Notes: a model not told the origin generated them from the sequence alone. A DNA stretch of 64,000 nt from Orychophragmus violaceus (GCA_030180135.1 CM058229.1:43117522-43181521), one strand, 5' to 3'. Positions 10,049 through 19,888 are shown, numbered from the stretch's first letter. A program made the numbers and translations.

Positions 10049-13000
10049 TGCCTTCTTGCTAGTTCCTCAGTATAGCAAGTTTCTCAAGGATGCAATCAAG
10101 GAAAGAACCAAGGAAGTGCAAGGGATGGTTGTGTTGTCTCATGAGTGTAGTGCAATCATCCAAAGAGATATTGTCCCAAAGAAACTTGAAGATCCTGGCA
10201 GTTTTACTCTACCATGTGCTATTGGTCCATATCGGTTTGAGGGTTGTTTGTGTGATCTTGGAGCGAGCGCAAGTCTGATGCCCTTCTCAGTAGCCAAGAG
10301 GCTGGGTTTCTCTACCTACAAAGCATGTAGGATCTCCTTGGTTCTTGCAGATAGATCAGTGAGATATCCAATTGGACTCCTAGAAGATCTTCCGGTGAAA
10401 GTAGGAGGATTTGAAGTGCCAACAGATTTTATTGTGCTGGAGATGGATGAAGAACCAAAGGATCCCCTAATTCTTGGGAGACCTTTCCTTGCCACAGCTG
10501 GTGCGATTATAGATGTCAGGACAGGGAAGATAGACCTCAACCTTGGGAAAGACATAGTGCTCAAATTTGACATCAACAAGGTGATGAAGAAGCCAACCAT
10601 TCAAGGTCAAATATTTTACATTGAGACTATGGATGAGCTAGCTGATGAACTCCATGAAGAGTTGAACATGGAGGATCCTCTAGAGGTCACCTTGACCAAG
10701 GAGTGTGGAGAGTATGGATATCTTCAAGAGGAGAGCTGGGCTTACATGAGAGCGCTTGATTCACACAAGCCTTTGTTAGAAGAGGTTGAGTTCATTGAGC
10801 TGGGATCAGATTCAGTGTGTAAGGAGCTGGAGGTGTTTGCTGTAGACATGGGTACCGATGGCGCCAAAGGAATGGAGCTGTGCAAGGAGCAGCTTGTAGC
10901 TGACGATTGGAGCGAGCTTAAGGCGCCAAAGGTTGAGTTAAAGCCCCTTCCGCGGGGGCTTCGGTATGCATTCCTTGGCCCTAACTCTACTTACCCTGTC
11001 ATTGTGAATGAGTTGCTGAATGATGATGAATTGATTGCTTTGACCACTGAATTGAAAAAGTTTAGAAAAGCAATAGGATATTCACTTGATGATATAAAAG
11101 GATTGTCGCCTAGCTTGTGTACCCATAGGATCCACCTTGAAAATGAATCCATGTCTTCTATTGAGCACCAAAGGAGATTGAATCCTAACCTTAAGGAAGT
11201 AGTCAAGAAAGAGATTTTAAAATTGCTTGATGCTGGGATAATCTACCCTATCTCGGACAGCACTTGGGTTTCTCCCGTGCATTGTGTTCCAAAGAAAGGG
11301 GGGATTACTGTGGTTAAAAATGACAGTAATGAATTGATCCCTACTAGAACTATCACTGGGCATAGGATGTGTATTGATTATAGAAAGCTAAATGCCGCTT
11401 CTAGGAAAGATCATTTCCCATTACCATTCATTGATCAAATGCTAGAACGCCTTGCTAATCATCCTTTCTACTGCTTTCTTGATGGGTACAGTGGATTCTT
11501 TCAGATCCCGATACACCATAATGATCAGGAGAAAACGACATTCACTTGCCCTTATGGTACCTTTGCTTATCGAAGGATGCCATTTGGCTTGTGCAATGCA
11601 CCGGCTACCTTTCAGCGGTGCATGATGTCCATTTTCTCAGATCTTATTGAGGATATTGTGGAAGTTTTTATGGATGACTTTTCTATGTATGGTTCTTCTT
11701 TCTCCTCCTGTTTGCTGAACTTGTGCAGGGTCTTAAGGAGATGTGAAGAGACGAACCTCGTGCTGAATTGGGAGAAGTGCCACTTCATGGTAACAGAAGG
11801 GATTGTGTTGGGTCACAAGATTTCAGAGAATGGTATTGAAGTGGATAAGGCAAAGATAGAGGTGATGACAAGTCTTCAGCCACCAAACTCAGTGAAGGGG
11901 ATCCGAAGCTTTTTGGGTCATGCAGGTTTTTACCGGCGATTTATTAAGGACTTCTCAAAGATCGCTAGGCCACTTACACGTCTGCTGTGTAAGGAGACAG
12001 ATTTTGTGTTTGATGATGAATGTTTGGCAGCATTCCACATGATCAAAGAAGCCTTGATCAGCGCCCCGATAGTCCAAGCTCCCGACTGGGAGTTGCCTTT
12101 TGAGATCATGTGTGATGCAAGCGACTATGCAGTGGGAGCAGTCCTTGGACAGAGGAAAGACAAGAAGCTCCATGTCATATATTATGCTAGTAGGACATTG
12201 GACGATGCTCAAGTGAGATATGCAACAACTGAGAAAGAGCTTCTAGCTGTGGTATTTGCCTTTGAGAAGTTCAGATCATACTTGGTTGGGTCTAAGGTTG
12301 TAGTGTACACGGATCATGCTGCGTTAAGATATCTTCTTGCCAAGAAAGATGCAAAGCCAAGACTTCTGAGGTGGATATTGTTGCTGCAAGAATTTGACTT
12401 GGAGATTAAGGACAAGAAAGGCATTGAGAATGGGGTAGCAGATCACTTGTCAAGACTGAGAATTGAGGATGGAATTCCTCTAGATGACTCTCTCCCTGAG
12501 GAGCAGCTAATGGCCTGCAAAGCTGTTAAGGATGCTCATGATACAAGAATGAAGATTGAGGAAGTGAGCTCTATTGAAGACAAGGAACCGTGGTATGCTG
12601 ATATAGTCAATTTCCTAGCTGTTGGGAAAGAACCACCAAGCCTCGATAGCTACCAAAGAAAGAAGTTTTTTAGAGATGTCAACAGGTACTATTGGGATGA
12701 GCCTTACCTCAACACTTTGTGCAAGGATCAGCTCTATAGAAGGTGCATAGCTGATGAAGAAGTGGGAGGCATTCTCCTGCATTGCCATGGGTCAGATTAT
12801 GGTGGTCACTTTGCCACTTTCAAGACGGTTCAAAAGGCTCTACAAGCTGGTTTTTGGTGGCCTACAATGTTCAAGGATGCCCAAGAGTTCATTACTAAGT
12901 GTGATCCTTGTCAGAGAAAGGGGAATATCAGTAGAAGAAATGAGATGCCTCAAAACCCCATCCTTGAAGTTGAAGTGTTTGATGTGTGGGGCATTGATTT

Positions 13001-13880
13001 CATGGGACCCTTCCCATCTTCTTACGGGAATAGCTACATCTTAGTAGCTGTGGATTATGTTTCCAAGTGGGTAGAAGCAGTGGCAAGTCCAACTAATGAC
13101 GCCAAGGTTGTGATAAAGCTGTTCAAGAGCATCATCTTCCCAAGGTTTGGAATCCCGAGGATTGTGATCAGTGATGGGGGCTCACATTTCATCAACAGGC
13201 TATTCGAGAGTCTTTTGAAGAAGTATGGAGTGAAGCATAAGGTTGCAACACCATATCATCCTCAGACAAGTGGCCAAGTTGAAGTGTCCAATAGGCAAAT
13301 CAAGGCTATCCTTGAGAAGACTGTTGGAGCTTCAAGGAAAGATTGGGCTAAGAGACTCGATGACGCACTGTGGGCATATAGGACTGCTTTCAAGACTCCA
13401 TTAGGCACTACACCATTCACCATGCTGTATGGTAAGTCATGTCACTTACCGGTGGAGGTGGAATACAAGGCCATGTGGGCTGTCAAGTTGCTGAACTTTG
13501 ACATCAAGACCGCGACCGAGAGGAGATTGATTCAGCTGAACGAACTTGACGAGATACGGCTTGAGGCTTTTGAAAGCTCAAAGATCTATAAGGAGAGGAC
13601 CAAGCTTTTTCATGATAAGCTGATCCAGAAGAAAGAGTTCAAAGTAGGAGATCTTGTGTTGCTTTTTAACTCCCGGTTGAAGCTGTTTCCCGGGAAGCTC
13701 AAGTCTAGATGGTCGGGACCGTTTAGAGTGAAGGAGGTGAGACCATATGGAGCAGTGGTACTTTTTGGAAAATCTGATGAAGAGTTCACGGTCAATGGCC
13801 AGAGGCTCAAGCACTACTCCGTCTCAGAAGCAATAGAGGAGGGAACTTCCATTCCACTCTCTAGCCCTCCCTCAGCCTGA
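10032..13880 (+). CDS. pol: Element B pol: protease, RT, RNase H, integrase
   Basis: Full-length Athila pol, about 1280 residues, with no internal stop. Domains in order: aspartic protease with the Athila-style DLGAS (D75); RT with RMPFGLCNAPATFQ and the catalytic FMDD (D548, D549); RNase H (CDASDYAVGAVL, TTEKELLAVV, YTDHAALRYLL, NGVADHLSR); integrase HHCC zinc domain (H...H...CDPCQR); and a D,D-35-E core at D989, D1048 and E1084. The C-terminus has the GPFRV-type module. The first ATG is 10035, inside the 13-bp duplication, so this was probably the 3' half of a single gag-pol frame. All catalytic residues I can identify are present. Confidence 0.93.
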   Translation: MMPLIDAFLLVPQYSKFLKDAIKERTKEVQGMVVLSHECSAIIQRDIVPKKLEDPGSFTLPCAIGPYRFEGCLCDLGASASLMPFSVAKRLGFSTYKACRISLVLADRSVRYPIGLLEDLPVKVGGFEVPTDFIVLEMDEEPKDPLILGRPFLATAGAIIDVRTGKIDLNLGKDIVLKFDINKVMKKPTIQGQIFYIETMDELADELHEELNMEDPLEVTLTKECGEYGYLQEESWAYMRALDSHKPLLEEVEFIELGSDSVCKELEVFAVDMGTDGAKGMELCKEQLVADDWSELKAPKVELKPLPRGLRYAFLGPNSTYPVIVNELLNDDELIALTTELKKFRKAIGYSLDDIKGLSPSLCTHRIHLENESMSSIEHQRRLNPNLKEVVKKEILKLLDAGIIYPISDSTWVSPVHCVPKKGGITVVKNDSNELIPTRTITGHRMCIDYRKLNAASRKDHFPLPFIDQMLERLANHPFYCFLDGYSGFFQIPIHHNDQEKTTFTCPYGTFAYRRMPFGLCNAPATFQRCMMSIFSDLIEDIVEVFMDDFSMYGSSFSSCLLNLCRVLRRCEETNLVLNWEKCHFMVTEGIVLGHKISENGIEVDKAKIEVMTSLQPPNSVKGIRSFLGHAGFYRRFIKDFSKIARPLTRLLCKETDFVFDDECLAAFHMIKEALISAPIVQAPDWELPFEIMCDASDYAVGAVLGQRKDKKLHVIYYASRTLDDAQVRYATTEKELLAVVFAFEKFRSYLVGSKVVVYTDHAALRYLLAKKDAKPRLLRWILLLQEFDLEIKDKKGIENGVADHLSRLRIEDGIPLDDSLPEEQLMACKAVKDAHDTRMKIEEVSSIEDKEPWYADIVNFLAVGKEPPSLDSYQRKKFFRDVNRYYWDEPYLNTLCKDQLYRRCIADEEVGGILLHCHGSDYGGHFATFKTVQKALQAGFWWPTMFKDAQEFITKCDPCQRKGNISRRNEMPQNPILEVEVFDVWGIDFMGPFPSSYGNSYILVAVDYVSKWVEAVASPTNDAKVVIKLFKSIIFPRFGIPRIVISDGGSHFINRLFESLLKKYGVKHKVATPYHPQTSGQVEVSNRQIKAILEKTVGASRKDWAKRLDDALWAYRTAFKTPLGTTPFTMLYGKSCHLPVEVEYKAMWAVKLLNFDIKTATERRLIQLNELDEIRLEAFESSKIYKERTKLFHDKLIQKKEFKVGDLVLLFNSRLKLFPGKLKSRWSGPFRVKEVRPYGAVVLFGKSDEEFTVNGQRLKHYSVSEAIEEGTSIPLSSPPSA

Positions 13881-13929
13881 GATCACGGTTTGCAAAGTCG
13901 AGCTTAACGACTTTAAATAAAAGCGCACT

Positions 13930-13944
13930 TGGGAGACATTCCCA
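13930..13944 (+). other. Short hairpin just after B pol
   Basis: tgggagacattccca can form a small stem. Complex C has tgggaggcaaccca at the matching place after its ORF1 (37178-37191, 43634-43647), with different stem bases that still pair in part. Function unknown. Confidence 0.5.
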
Positions 13945-14090
13945 TGTTTATCCTTGTACATACGTCTTTTGCTTGTTATTTTTGATGTTTTGCTTTGAGT
14001 TTTGCCAGGTTTTGGCTTAAGGACGAGGTTGTAGATCAGTTGGAGTTGAGAAAAGACCGCGGAAATGAAGAAAAATGGTGCAGGAGCCAA

Positions 14091-14354
14091 TATCGGGTTC
14101 CGTATCGGTTGGCCAGACCGATACGGTTCTGGTAAAAATAATCCGAGGCTCCATATCGGTCACCGTATCGGTTGGCCAGACCGATACGGGATGGAACAAT
14201 TAAATCCGAGGCTCCATATCGGTCACCGTATCGGTTGGCCAGACCGATACGGAATTCCCAGAAAGACCGATATCGGTTGGCCAGACCGATACGGGGTGCA
14301 CGAATTAAATCCGAGGCTCGATATCGGTCGGCGTATCGGTTGGCCAGACCGATA
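14091..14354. repeat. Five-unit tatcgg palindrome cassette between B pol and the env-position ORF
   Basis: Four full units begin at 14091, 14154, 14217 and 14322, with the same tatcgg-N6-tatcgg-N9-ccgata spacing as in the LTR. A shortened unit lies at about 14264-14295. The central part here is a near-perfect 26-bp inverted repeat centred on tggcca. Small frames on both strands across this array are artefacts of the repeat. Confidence 0.85.
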
Positions 14355-14645
14355 CGCCCTTCGCCCAGGTAAGTCAAACCAGCCCTAAACCGATTTCAAA
14401 CCGGTTCTGACCGGATTTTAACCCAAAATCGATTTTCTTTCCCCTCTTTTCTTCTCCTCACACGCGATTCTCCTTCTCACTTGGTCTCTTCTGCGATTTC
14501 AACAAGGATTTTTGAGAATTCTTCAAACTCACTTTTCTCTCTCAAATCTCAACCAAAATTCGAGTTTTCAATTGCTAAATTCAAGGTTTTCAAGGCTCTA
14601 TCACTTGCATTCACTCTCAATCACCATCCTCCATCACAAACCAAG

Positions 14646-15216
14646 GTACAACTCTCAACTTTCTCAAGATTTTCGGATTGAAAAACCCGGAAATTTTGAA
14701 CTTGAATTTGTTTGGTTGTTGATGGTTGATACTGCTTGAATTCCTTCCCAATATGTGTTTGAATGATTACCCATAACCAATTTCGTCCTAAGAATGAATG
14801 AATTTGATCGTTGGTGAATTAGGGTTCTTCAGAAATTTGGAATCCGAAAATATTGGGGGTTTTCTATTTGGATGGTTTCTAATGATGCATTGGATTGATA
14901 AAGGCTTAACTTTGTGACACTACTTGATTTGGATGAGTTTTGTTTCACAAAAGTTTCAAATATGTGCATTAAGGACCTTTGATTGATGAGGTTGTGAATT
15001 GCTCAAGAAAGTGATTGCTTTGCTTGTACATTGTGCCTATGCTGAGCTAGAATTGAGTTTGGTTAAGATGTTTAGGCTTGCTTGCTCCATTGAAACTGAA
15101 AAAGTATGCAATTGTTAAGCTCCCACAATTGCTGATCATGGATGCCTCAAGCTATTATTCATTATGCGGTTGGATTGTGATATGTGCTGATTCGCTTTTT
15201 GAGTTGTCTTTTGTAG
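14646..15216 (+). other. Putative intron upstream of B's env-position ORF
   Basis: A donor aag|gtacaa at 14646 and an acceptor ttttgtag|ggca ending at 15216 enclose AT-rich sequence; the ORF ATG is 4 nt further on. Complex C has a donor and acceptor in the same places. It suggests a spliced subgenomic mRNA for the downstream ORF. This is inferred; no transcript evidence is available here. Confidence 0.55.
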
Positions 15217-15220
15217 GGCA

Positions 15221-16927
15221 ATGACGAAGAAGCGCGCCAACCCAAAACCAAAGGCACAAAAGCCGGTCGAAGATGTGGGAACTTCATCTAGAGGGAAAGA
15301 GGTAGCAGTTGAGGAAGAGGTACCGGAAGCACCAAGAAAGAAGGCTCAGGGGCCACATAAGTATTCTGCCTCTGAGATTTATGACAAGTTGGAGGAGATA
15401 CAGTTTTGGCCGACCCGATATCCTCACACTCCGACACTCACTGCGCTCGGGCTGCTGGATGACTACAACGAGATTGTAGAGAACATGGGCCTTAAGGAGT
15501 TTTTCAGCCTAGCCAGTGACTCCTACCAGAGCTCAGCATGCCAATTTTTCTCATCTATGCAAGGGTCAGTCAACATGAAAAAGGCAGCTTTGAGAGGAGA
15601 AGTGAGTAGAGGAAAGATTGATTTCCAGATGGGTAGAAAGAAGCTCAGCATGACGTTTGAAGACATAGCTTCAGTCTACGGTTTTCAGGAGCATGGTGCT
15701 CAGCTGGGTTCCAACATCCTCATTGAAAGGGATGACCTCGAGGCAATGTGGCAGATGATCGCCGATGGGCCATTTAAGCTAGGGGGTATGAAGGCTGCAA
15801 GAATCAGACATCCAGCTATTAGATATGTGCACAAGGCATTGGCACACACTTTCTTTGCTAGGAAGGAGGCCAACCAAGTCCACGAACAGGAAATGAAGAT
15901 GTTGTACATTGGGCTGCAACCACTCCTGCTCACTTACCCCAACGGTCGGCCGATACCACCGGTTGAGCGCCTACCGAGCTACACTACCATCTTGGTAGAG
16001 CAGTTTGCTGTCCACCGGGATTGGGCAATGTCAGTCAAGGACTCGGCTCCGAAATTCAGTATGGGTGGTTTGATCACACCATTGCTCGTCAAGAAGAAAG
16101 TGAAGCTGGAAGGAAGTCTGAATGAGAAGGCGTTTGGGGAGCCTACACCAGTAGCATGGTTGGATATACAGCAGCTTGTCAGAACTCACTACCTCGCCTC
16201 GAAGGCGCCTCCAGAGCGCCATCTCTACCGGATGTGCTCAGGCACCACCCATGAAGAAGGGTACCTCCTCCCAAACCCCGACATTACAAGCTTTGCCAAC
16301 AGAGCTAATATCAGATTCTTACCGGGAGTGGAGCATGTGTTTGGACCTCACGGGTCACAGAGAGCAGCTGCAGCAGAGCATGATACTTCCGACGCACCTG
16401 CTGGGGTGTATGGGCTGCACAGGTACCTTATTGAGCCACTAGATGATCCTATCGAGAACAGGACGATCAGGGCATTGAGGGACCAGAACCGGAGCCTCCA
16501 GAAGCAGAGTAAATGGCACGGTAGGAACATTAAGAAGATGGCCTCCTGTTTGAAGAAGGTGACCAAAGTGCTTAAGATGATTGTTGGGAAGAAGGACAAG
16601 AGTGGCGCAGCAGGAGCGGCTTCCACATCCCGAGAGGCTCAGGCCGGTGCAGATGAGGAGATTCAGGCAGCTACCGAGGAGGTGATAGCTGAGGCCGATG
16701 TCCTGGTTGCGCAGGCTGAATTGGAGCAGGGCAGATACTCGGTTGCTGGACACGAGACATCAGGATCTGCACGCATGGCCCATGACTCCTACTATGAGGA
16801 TCCTCACCGCCACTCTGCCCGCGAGGACCGGAGGAAGAAGAGGAGAGCCATAAAAACACCTTCCTGCTCCTCCTCCAACCCAACTTACTCCATGGGGGAT
16901 TCATCACCACCATTTCTCCACTACTAG
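15221..16927 (+). CDS. Element B env-position protein (Athila ORF family)
   Basis: 568 residues from ATG 15221. It belongs by resemblance to the Athila ORF protein family found downstream of pol, in the place of a retroviral env gene, and aligns with the second ORF of complex C (IDFQMGRKKLSMTFEDIASVYG here; YRIPLLDLCRIYGF there; the shared pattern RHP(A/V)(I/L)RYV..(A/I)L...F; and MLYIGLQPLL against LLFMGLRDQF). The N-terminus is lysine-rich (KKRANPKPKAQKP) with no signal peptide. I see no convincing membrane span, so a membrane-fusion role is not supported by the sequence. The C-terminal third is A/E-rich and ends with a basic patch (REDRRKKRRAIK). Its job is unknown. The start lies right after a splice-acceptor-like site. 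Confidence 0.85.
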   Translation: MTKKRANPKPKAQKPVEDVGTSSRGKEVAVEEEVPEAPRKKAQGPHKYSASEIYDKLEEIQFWPTRYPHTPTLTALGLLDDYNEIVENMGLKEFFSLASDSYQSSACQFFSSMQGSVNMKKAALRGEVSRGKIDFQMGRKKLSMTFEDIASVYGFQEHGAQLGSNILIERDDLEAMWQMIADGPFKLGGMKAARIRHPAIRYVHKALAHTFFARKEANQVHEQEMKMLYIGLQPLLLTYPNGRPIPPVERLPSYTTILVEQFAVHRDWAMSVKDSAPKFSMGGLITPLLVKKKVKLEGSLNEKAFGEPTPVAWLDIQQLVRTHYLASKAPPERHLYRMCSGTTHEEGYLLPNPDITSFANRANIRFLPGVEHVFGPHGSQRAAAAEHDTSDAPAGVYGLHRYLIEPLDDPIENRTIRALRDQNRSLQKQSKWHGRNIKKMASCLKKVTKVLKMIVGKKDKSGAAGAASTSREAQAGADEEIQAATEEVIAEADVLVAQAELEQGRYSVAGHETSGSARMAHDSYYEDPHRHSAREDRRKKRRAIKTPSCSSSNPTYSMGDSSPPFLHY

Positions 16928-17340
16928 CCAGGTTACACTCCACCCTTGTACATAGTTTTGTTTTTTTTCTTTGTTTGCTTTTTATTTGTTTTCGGTCTTT
17001 CTTCCTCACTAAGATCACACAAGGGACCGTGTGATTTAAGTTTGGGGGAGAGACCATTTACTAATCTTGAGTCTCATGCATTCATGTAAGGCATAGAAAA
17101 AACCAAAAAAAAATCAAAAAAATTTCAAAAAAAAAAAAAAAAAAAAAACTTTCACAAAAAGAAGCATGTAGGATTGAGTCTAGTTAGTATTGTAGGATTC
17201 ATGCATTTGGGAGCAATGATCGAATTTCCTTGTAAAGTTTAATTGGGTGAAAATGGTTTCGAATGCTAGCTTTTTAGCTAATTGAGTGCACTAGGATTGT
17301 ATCCCGAGTTAAGCATGAAAGCTAGAACACTTCTCTAAGC
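16928..17340 (+). other. Element B 3' UTR, truncated
   Basis: Has a purine tract aagtttgggggagag (17038-17052), matching the aagtgtgggggag tracts of complex C, and A-rich runs at 17098-17150. In C the 3' LTR starts about 940 bp after the first such tract; here element A's antisense gene resumes after about 290 bp, so the rest of the UTR and the whole 3' LTR are gone. Confidence 0.65.
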
Positions 17341-17957
17341 CCGCAGCGCATCAATTTGTTCCCTAAGGCTGCCTTCCGTCGACTTAGCTTGACGTCTCTC
17401 GAATTCATAAGAGTCCCGAAGTTGATTCAAGATAACGCACACCTTAACCAGATGATGACTCAACTCCTCCTGCAGACGCGGTTTGTGCATGTCCGAAATG
17501 GGCATGAGATCCTTGACCGGACCGGCCGTGAGCCTCTGGACAAGATTAGCACATGACAGCATATCATTTATTAAAGGCGTCTTCCCCTTGTGCACATACT
17601 ACCAAGATGGCTCGCTCGAACCAAGCCCAGCATCTCCTGACCCAGTAGTCGGATCAGCAGCTCGGGCAGAAGAGGAAGAAGGTCGAACTTCCCCAGAACG
17701 CTCGACACCACCCTCAAAATCCGATTCCCGCCTCTCCGAGTTAGGGGCCCCAGCGGGCGAAATGCCCTGATTCGCGCCACTCTCCGGCGTCTCCTACAAT
17801 TGACCAGTCCTATCTTCAGGGACGTCAGAGACGTCGTCAATCGTAACCGCCGGCGAATTTATTACCACCGCAGGTACTTCAGACATCCTTTGCCTCTTCC
17901 TGGACAGCCGGGGAGATGGCGGATCGCTCTCAGAAACAGGATCCATCTCCAAAACCA

Positions 17958-18047
17958 CTAACGCAACAGAAAGACAACGTTAGCATTACATATTTTCCTT
18001 TTTTTAAAAAAAAAAAGAGGGGAGGGAGAGGAGAAGAGTACGCATAC
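17958..18047 (-). other. Intron 2 of A's antisense gene
   Basis: On the minus strand it starts gtatgcgtac and ends gttgcgttag, 90 nt, with a long pyrimidine/T tract. Its place differs from D's second intron. Confidence 0.5.
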
Positions 18048-18202
18048 CCGAATCAACCTTCCCTAGACAATCACGGACCCTTGATCAAACAGTCTCTTGG
18101 CCCCTTCGTCCTTCGATGAAGGCCAGCTCACACCACCGTGAGCTCTTAACTCCTCCAAATCCCTCGAAAACGCCGCGGACCAGCAACCCAAAGTAGAGCG
18201 AA

Positions 18203-18277
18203 CTGCAAAACAAAAAATAACAACACGCCCATGAAGCTGATGACACCAACAGGCAACCACAAAATAAGGAAAGCTAC
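18203..18277 (-). other. Intron 1 of A's antisense gene
   Basis: On the minus strand it starts gtagctttcc and ends tttttgttttgcag, 75 nt, T-rich, phase 1. It matches in position the intron at 48814-48906 of element D. Confidence 0.65.
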
Positions 18278-19468
18278 CAGGATTATAGTTCCAGGCTGAT
18301 CGGAAAACCCTGCTCGTATCAAAATTTAGTGCGTCGTTAACACATGCAAAGAAGTAGATATCCTGCCAATCAGAAGTCTTATCTGGAGGATCGGACACTA
18401 CCCTCAAGTGACGACCAGGCCTGGATCTCACATAGAAAGTACCAGAGGTCCCCTGGTTAACCGAGATCTACGTCAGCTCTTTGAAAAACCGAGTGGACAT
18501 CTCAACCTCGCTATCAGCCGCCATGATTAAAACACCTAATATATTGCGAATAGCGAACGGACAGAGCTGAGAAAGGGCCATCTCCCTAGCCTCGCAATAC
18601 TCAACCAAAACTCTGGGAAGGGGGAAAAGTAAGTAACACTCAGTAAACTAGCACTCGTACAAACAGACCCAACCAGGAGGAGCATCCCAGGGTCGCTCGT
18701 GTAAGGATGGCAATCGAAGCTCGAGACCGGAAATGCGGGAACATCGTCCACGAACACCATCTAGATCCGTCTGCTCGCAAACGGACGAGCGGATCGCTCT
18801 GGGAATAACAGCCTTCACCTCTCTCGCCTCCTTAGAAGAAATCGGCCGAGAACGATGACCAGGGACGGCCGCGATGATTCATGAACGATTTTCCGAACCA
18901 CCAACCCTAACATCGTTTTTTCGGCGACTCGTCCCGTCACCGTCACCAGAAGGTCGCCTCCCCTCATCAGCAAGGGTGCGACCCTCAGGCGATTCCATCG
19001 CAACTCGACCACCGCGAAACTGGCGAGGTTTTCGCCCAGATCGAGACATCAAAATCTCTTCATCAATCTCAATCGGCCCAGATTCAACAGGACTATCTCC
19101 GAATGAATCGGAAAACCTGGAATCATCGTCACCAGTAGAGGAATGCTCGCTAGAATGTACCCGCATAATTAGAAAACTAAAGACAATCGAGGTACAATCA
19201 CCGAGCAAGAGCAAGGACAAGCACTGAGCAAAGAATGCGAGAGAATGATAAATGCCTGGAAGAAGAGGCGGAATCCGAAAAGACGAAGCCTCGTAAGAAG
19301 AAAGAAGCAATTTTTCACGAAACACAAAAATCTCGACGAAAGCGGTTCGCGCCCTTTCGTTCCCTTAAAAACCACAGAGGAAAGCAATGAGAAACGACCC
19401 GACAAGATTACCGCTTGACTTAAATTCTCGAAGAAATTCGCCGACCTCAGCATCACGGCTCGACGAAC

Positions 19469-19484
19469 TGGGGGGGGGACTAAT
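19469..19484 (+). promoter_or_regulatory. Polypurine tract of element A
   Basis: ctgggggggggactaa directly precedes the 3' LTR and is the expected plus-strand primer site. Confidence 0.75.
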
Positions 19485-19888
19485 TGTTGGATATGGGTTT
19501 AGCACCCATCCAAAGCCCATTGGAAATCTTGTCTAAATCAATTATATTCGATATCGGCCCAAGAAGATAAGTCTGCAAAGGAGTCAACGGCCCAAAGAGA
19601 AGTCAGCATCCAAGTGCTATAAATAGGACCATTTGCTCTTCATTTCAGACACATTGTAACCTGCGAGAGGCCGAGCTACTTCTATAAAGCTCCGACCTCA
19701 ACCATTGCTTAGTGAGCACGTCATTCGACGGACTCACACCTCGTACCTTGCTGTTCATAGCTCGGCTCCGGCCTTAAGATCAATAAAGAACCATTTCGAC
19801 CTCACTTTATGTTTATATTTCTCCTCGTAGCTCGGACATTGCAGATCATAGTCTGTAATATTGACTAGGTCGAATTTTCGTAACAACA
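19485..19888 (+). repeat. Element A 3' LTR
   Basis: 404 bp, same ends as 3604-4007, about twenty substitutions between the two. Confidence 0.92.

Larger units (their letters stand above)
6550..17334 (+). mobile_element. Element B: Athila-type Ty3/gypsy retrotransposon lacking its 3' LTR
   Basis: Order: 5' LTR, tRNA-Asp-type primer site, gag, pol (PR-RT-RNase H-INT), non-coding stretch with palindrome array, env-position ORF with an Athila ORF domain, and a purine-rich tract. This is the Athila layout. The left edge is set where similarity to D's 3' UTR stops and a TG follows; it may be off by some bases. No copy of the 5' LTR is found before A's sequence resumes at about 17341, so the 3' LTR is missing. 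Confidence 0.85.
17341..19166 (-). pseudogene. Element A antisense gene (Transposase_28 / coiled-coil type), broken, with introns
   Basis: Lies opposite to A's gag-pol. Read on the minus strand from ATG 19166: an acidic/basic N-terminus (MRVHSSEHSSTG), a stop at 18879-18881, then in another frame the segment PLPRVLVEYCEAREMALSQL (about 18560-18620) typical of the Transposase_28 'putative gypsy-type transposon' family, a stop near 18472, and FYVRSRPGRHL. A GT-AG intron follows at 18277-18203 and a second at 18047-17958. The last exon has a low-complexity region and a coiled-coil tail (LQEELSHHLVKVCVILNQL), cut at 17341 by the B-associated deletion. Intron 1 has the same relative place and phase (1) as intron 1 in D. 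Function unknown. Confidence 0.75.
3604..19888 (+). mobile_element. Element A: Tat-type Ty3/gypsy retrotransposon, internally deleted, hosting nested element B
   Basis: Two 404-bp LTRs bound the element (3604-4007, 19485-19888). They differ at about twenty positions by eye, roughly 95% identity. Inside are a primer site, frameshifted gag and protease, a jump straight to 3' UTR (RT, RNase H and integrase deleted), nested Athila element B, an antisense gene with introns, and a polypurine tract. The five bases on each side (gttat and aaatt) do not match, so no clean TSD is visible. The Tat assignment rests on gag/protease similarity to D, the ggcgtcgtc-type primer site, and the antisense gene downstream of the pol position. 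Confidence 0.85.

Noticed and set aside
14036..14388. Frames of about 110 codons on both strands with repeated IGLANRYGDRYG-type peptides
   Set aside because: Translations of the tatcgg palindrome array; the spacing is fixed at the DNA level, not by codons, and both strands are open.
15221..16927. A true retroviral envelope glycoprotein
   Set aside because: No signal peptide, no convincing transmembrane span and no furin-like site seen; only the position resembles env.
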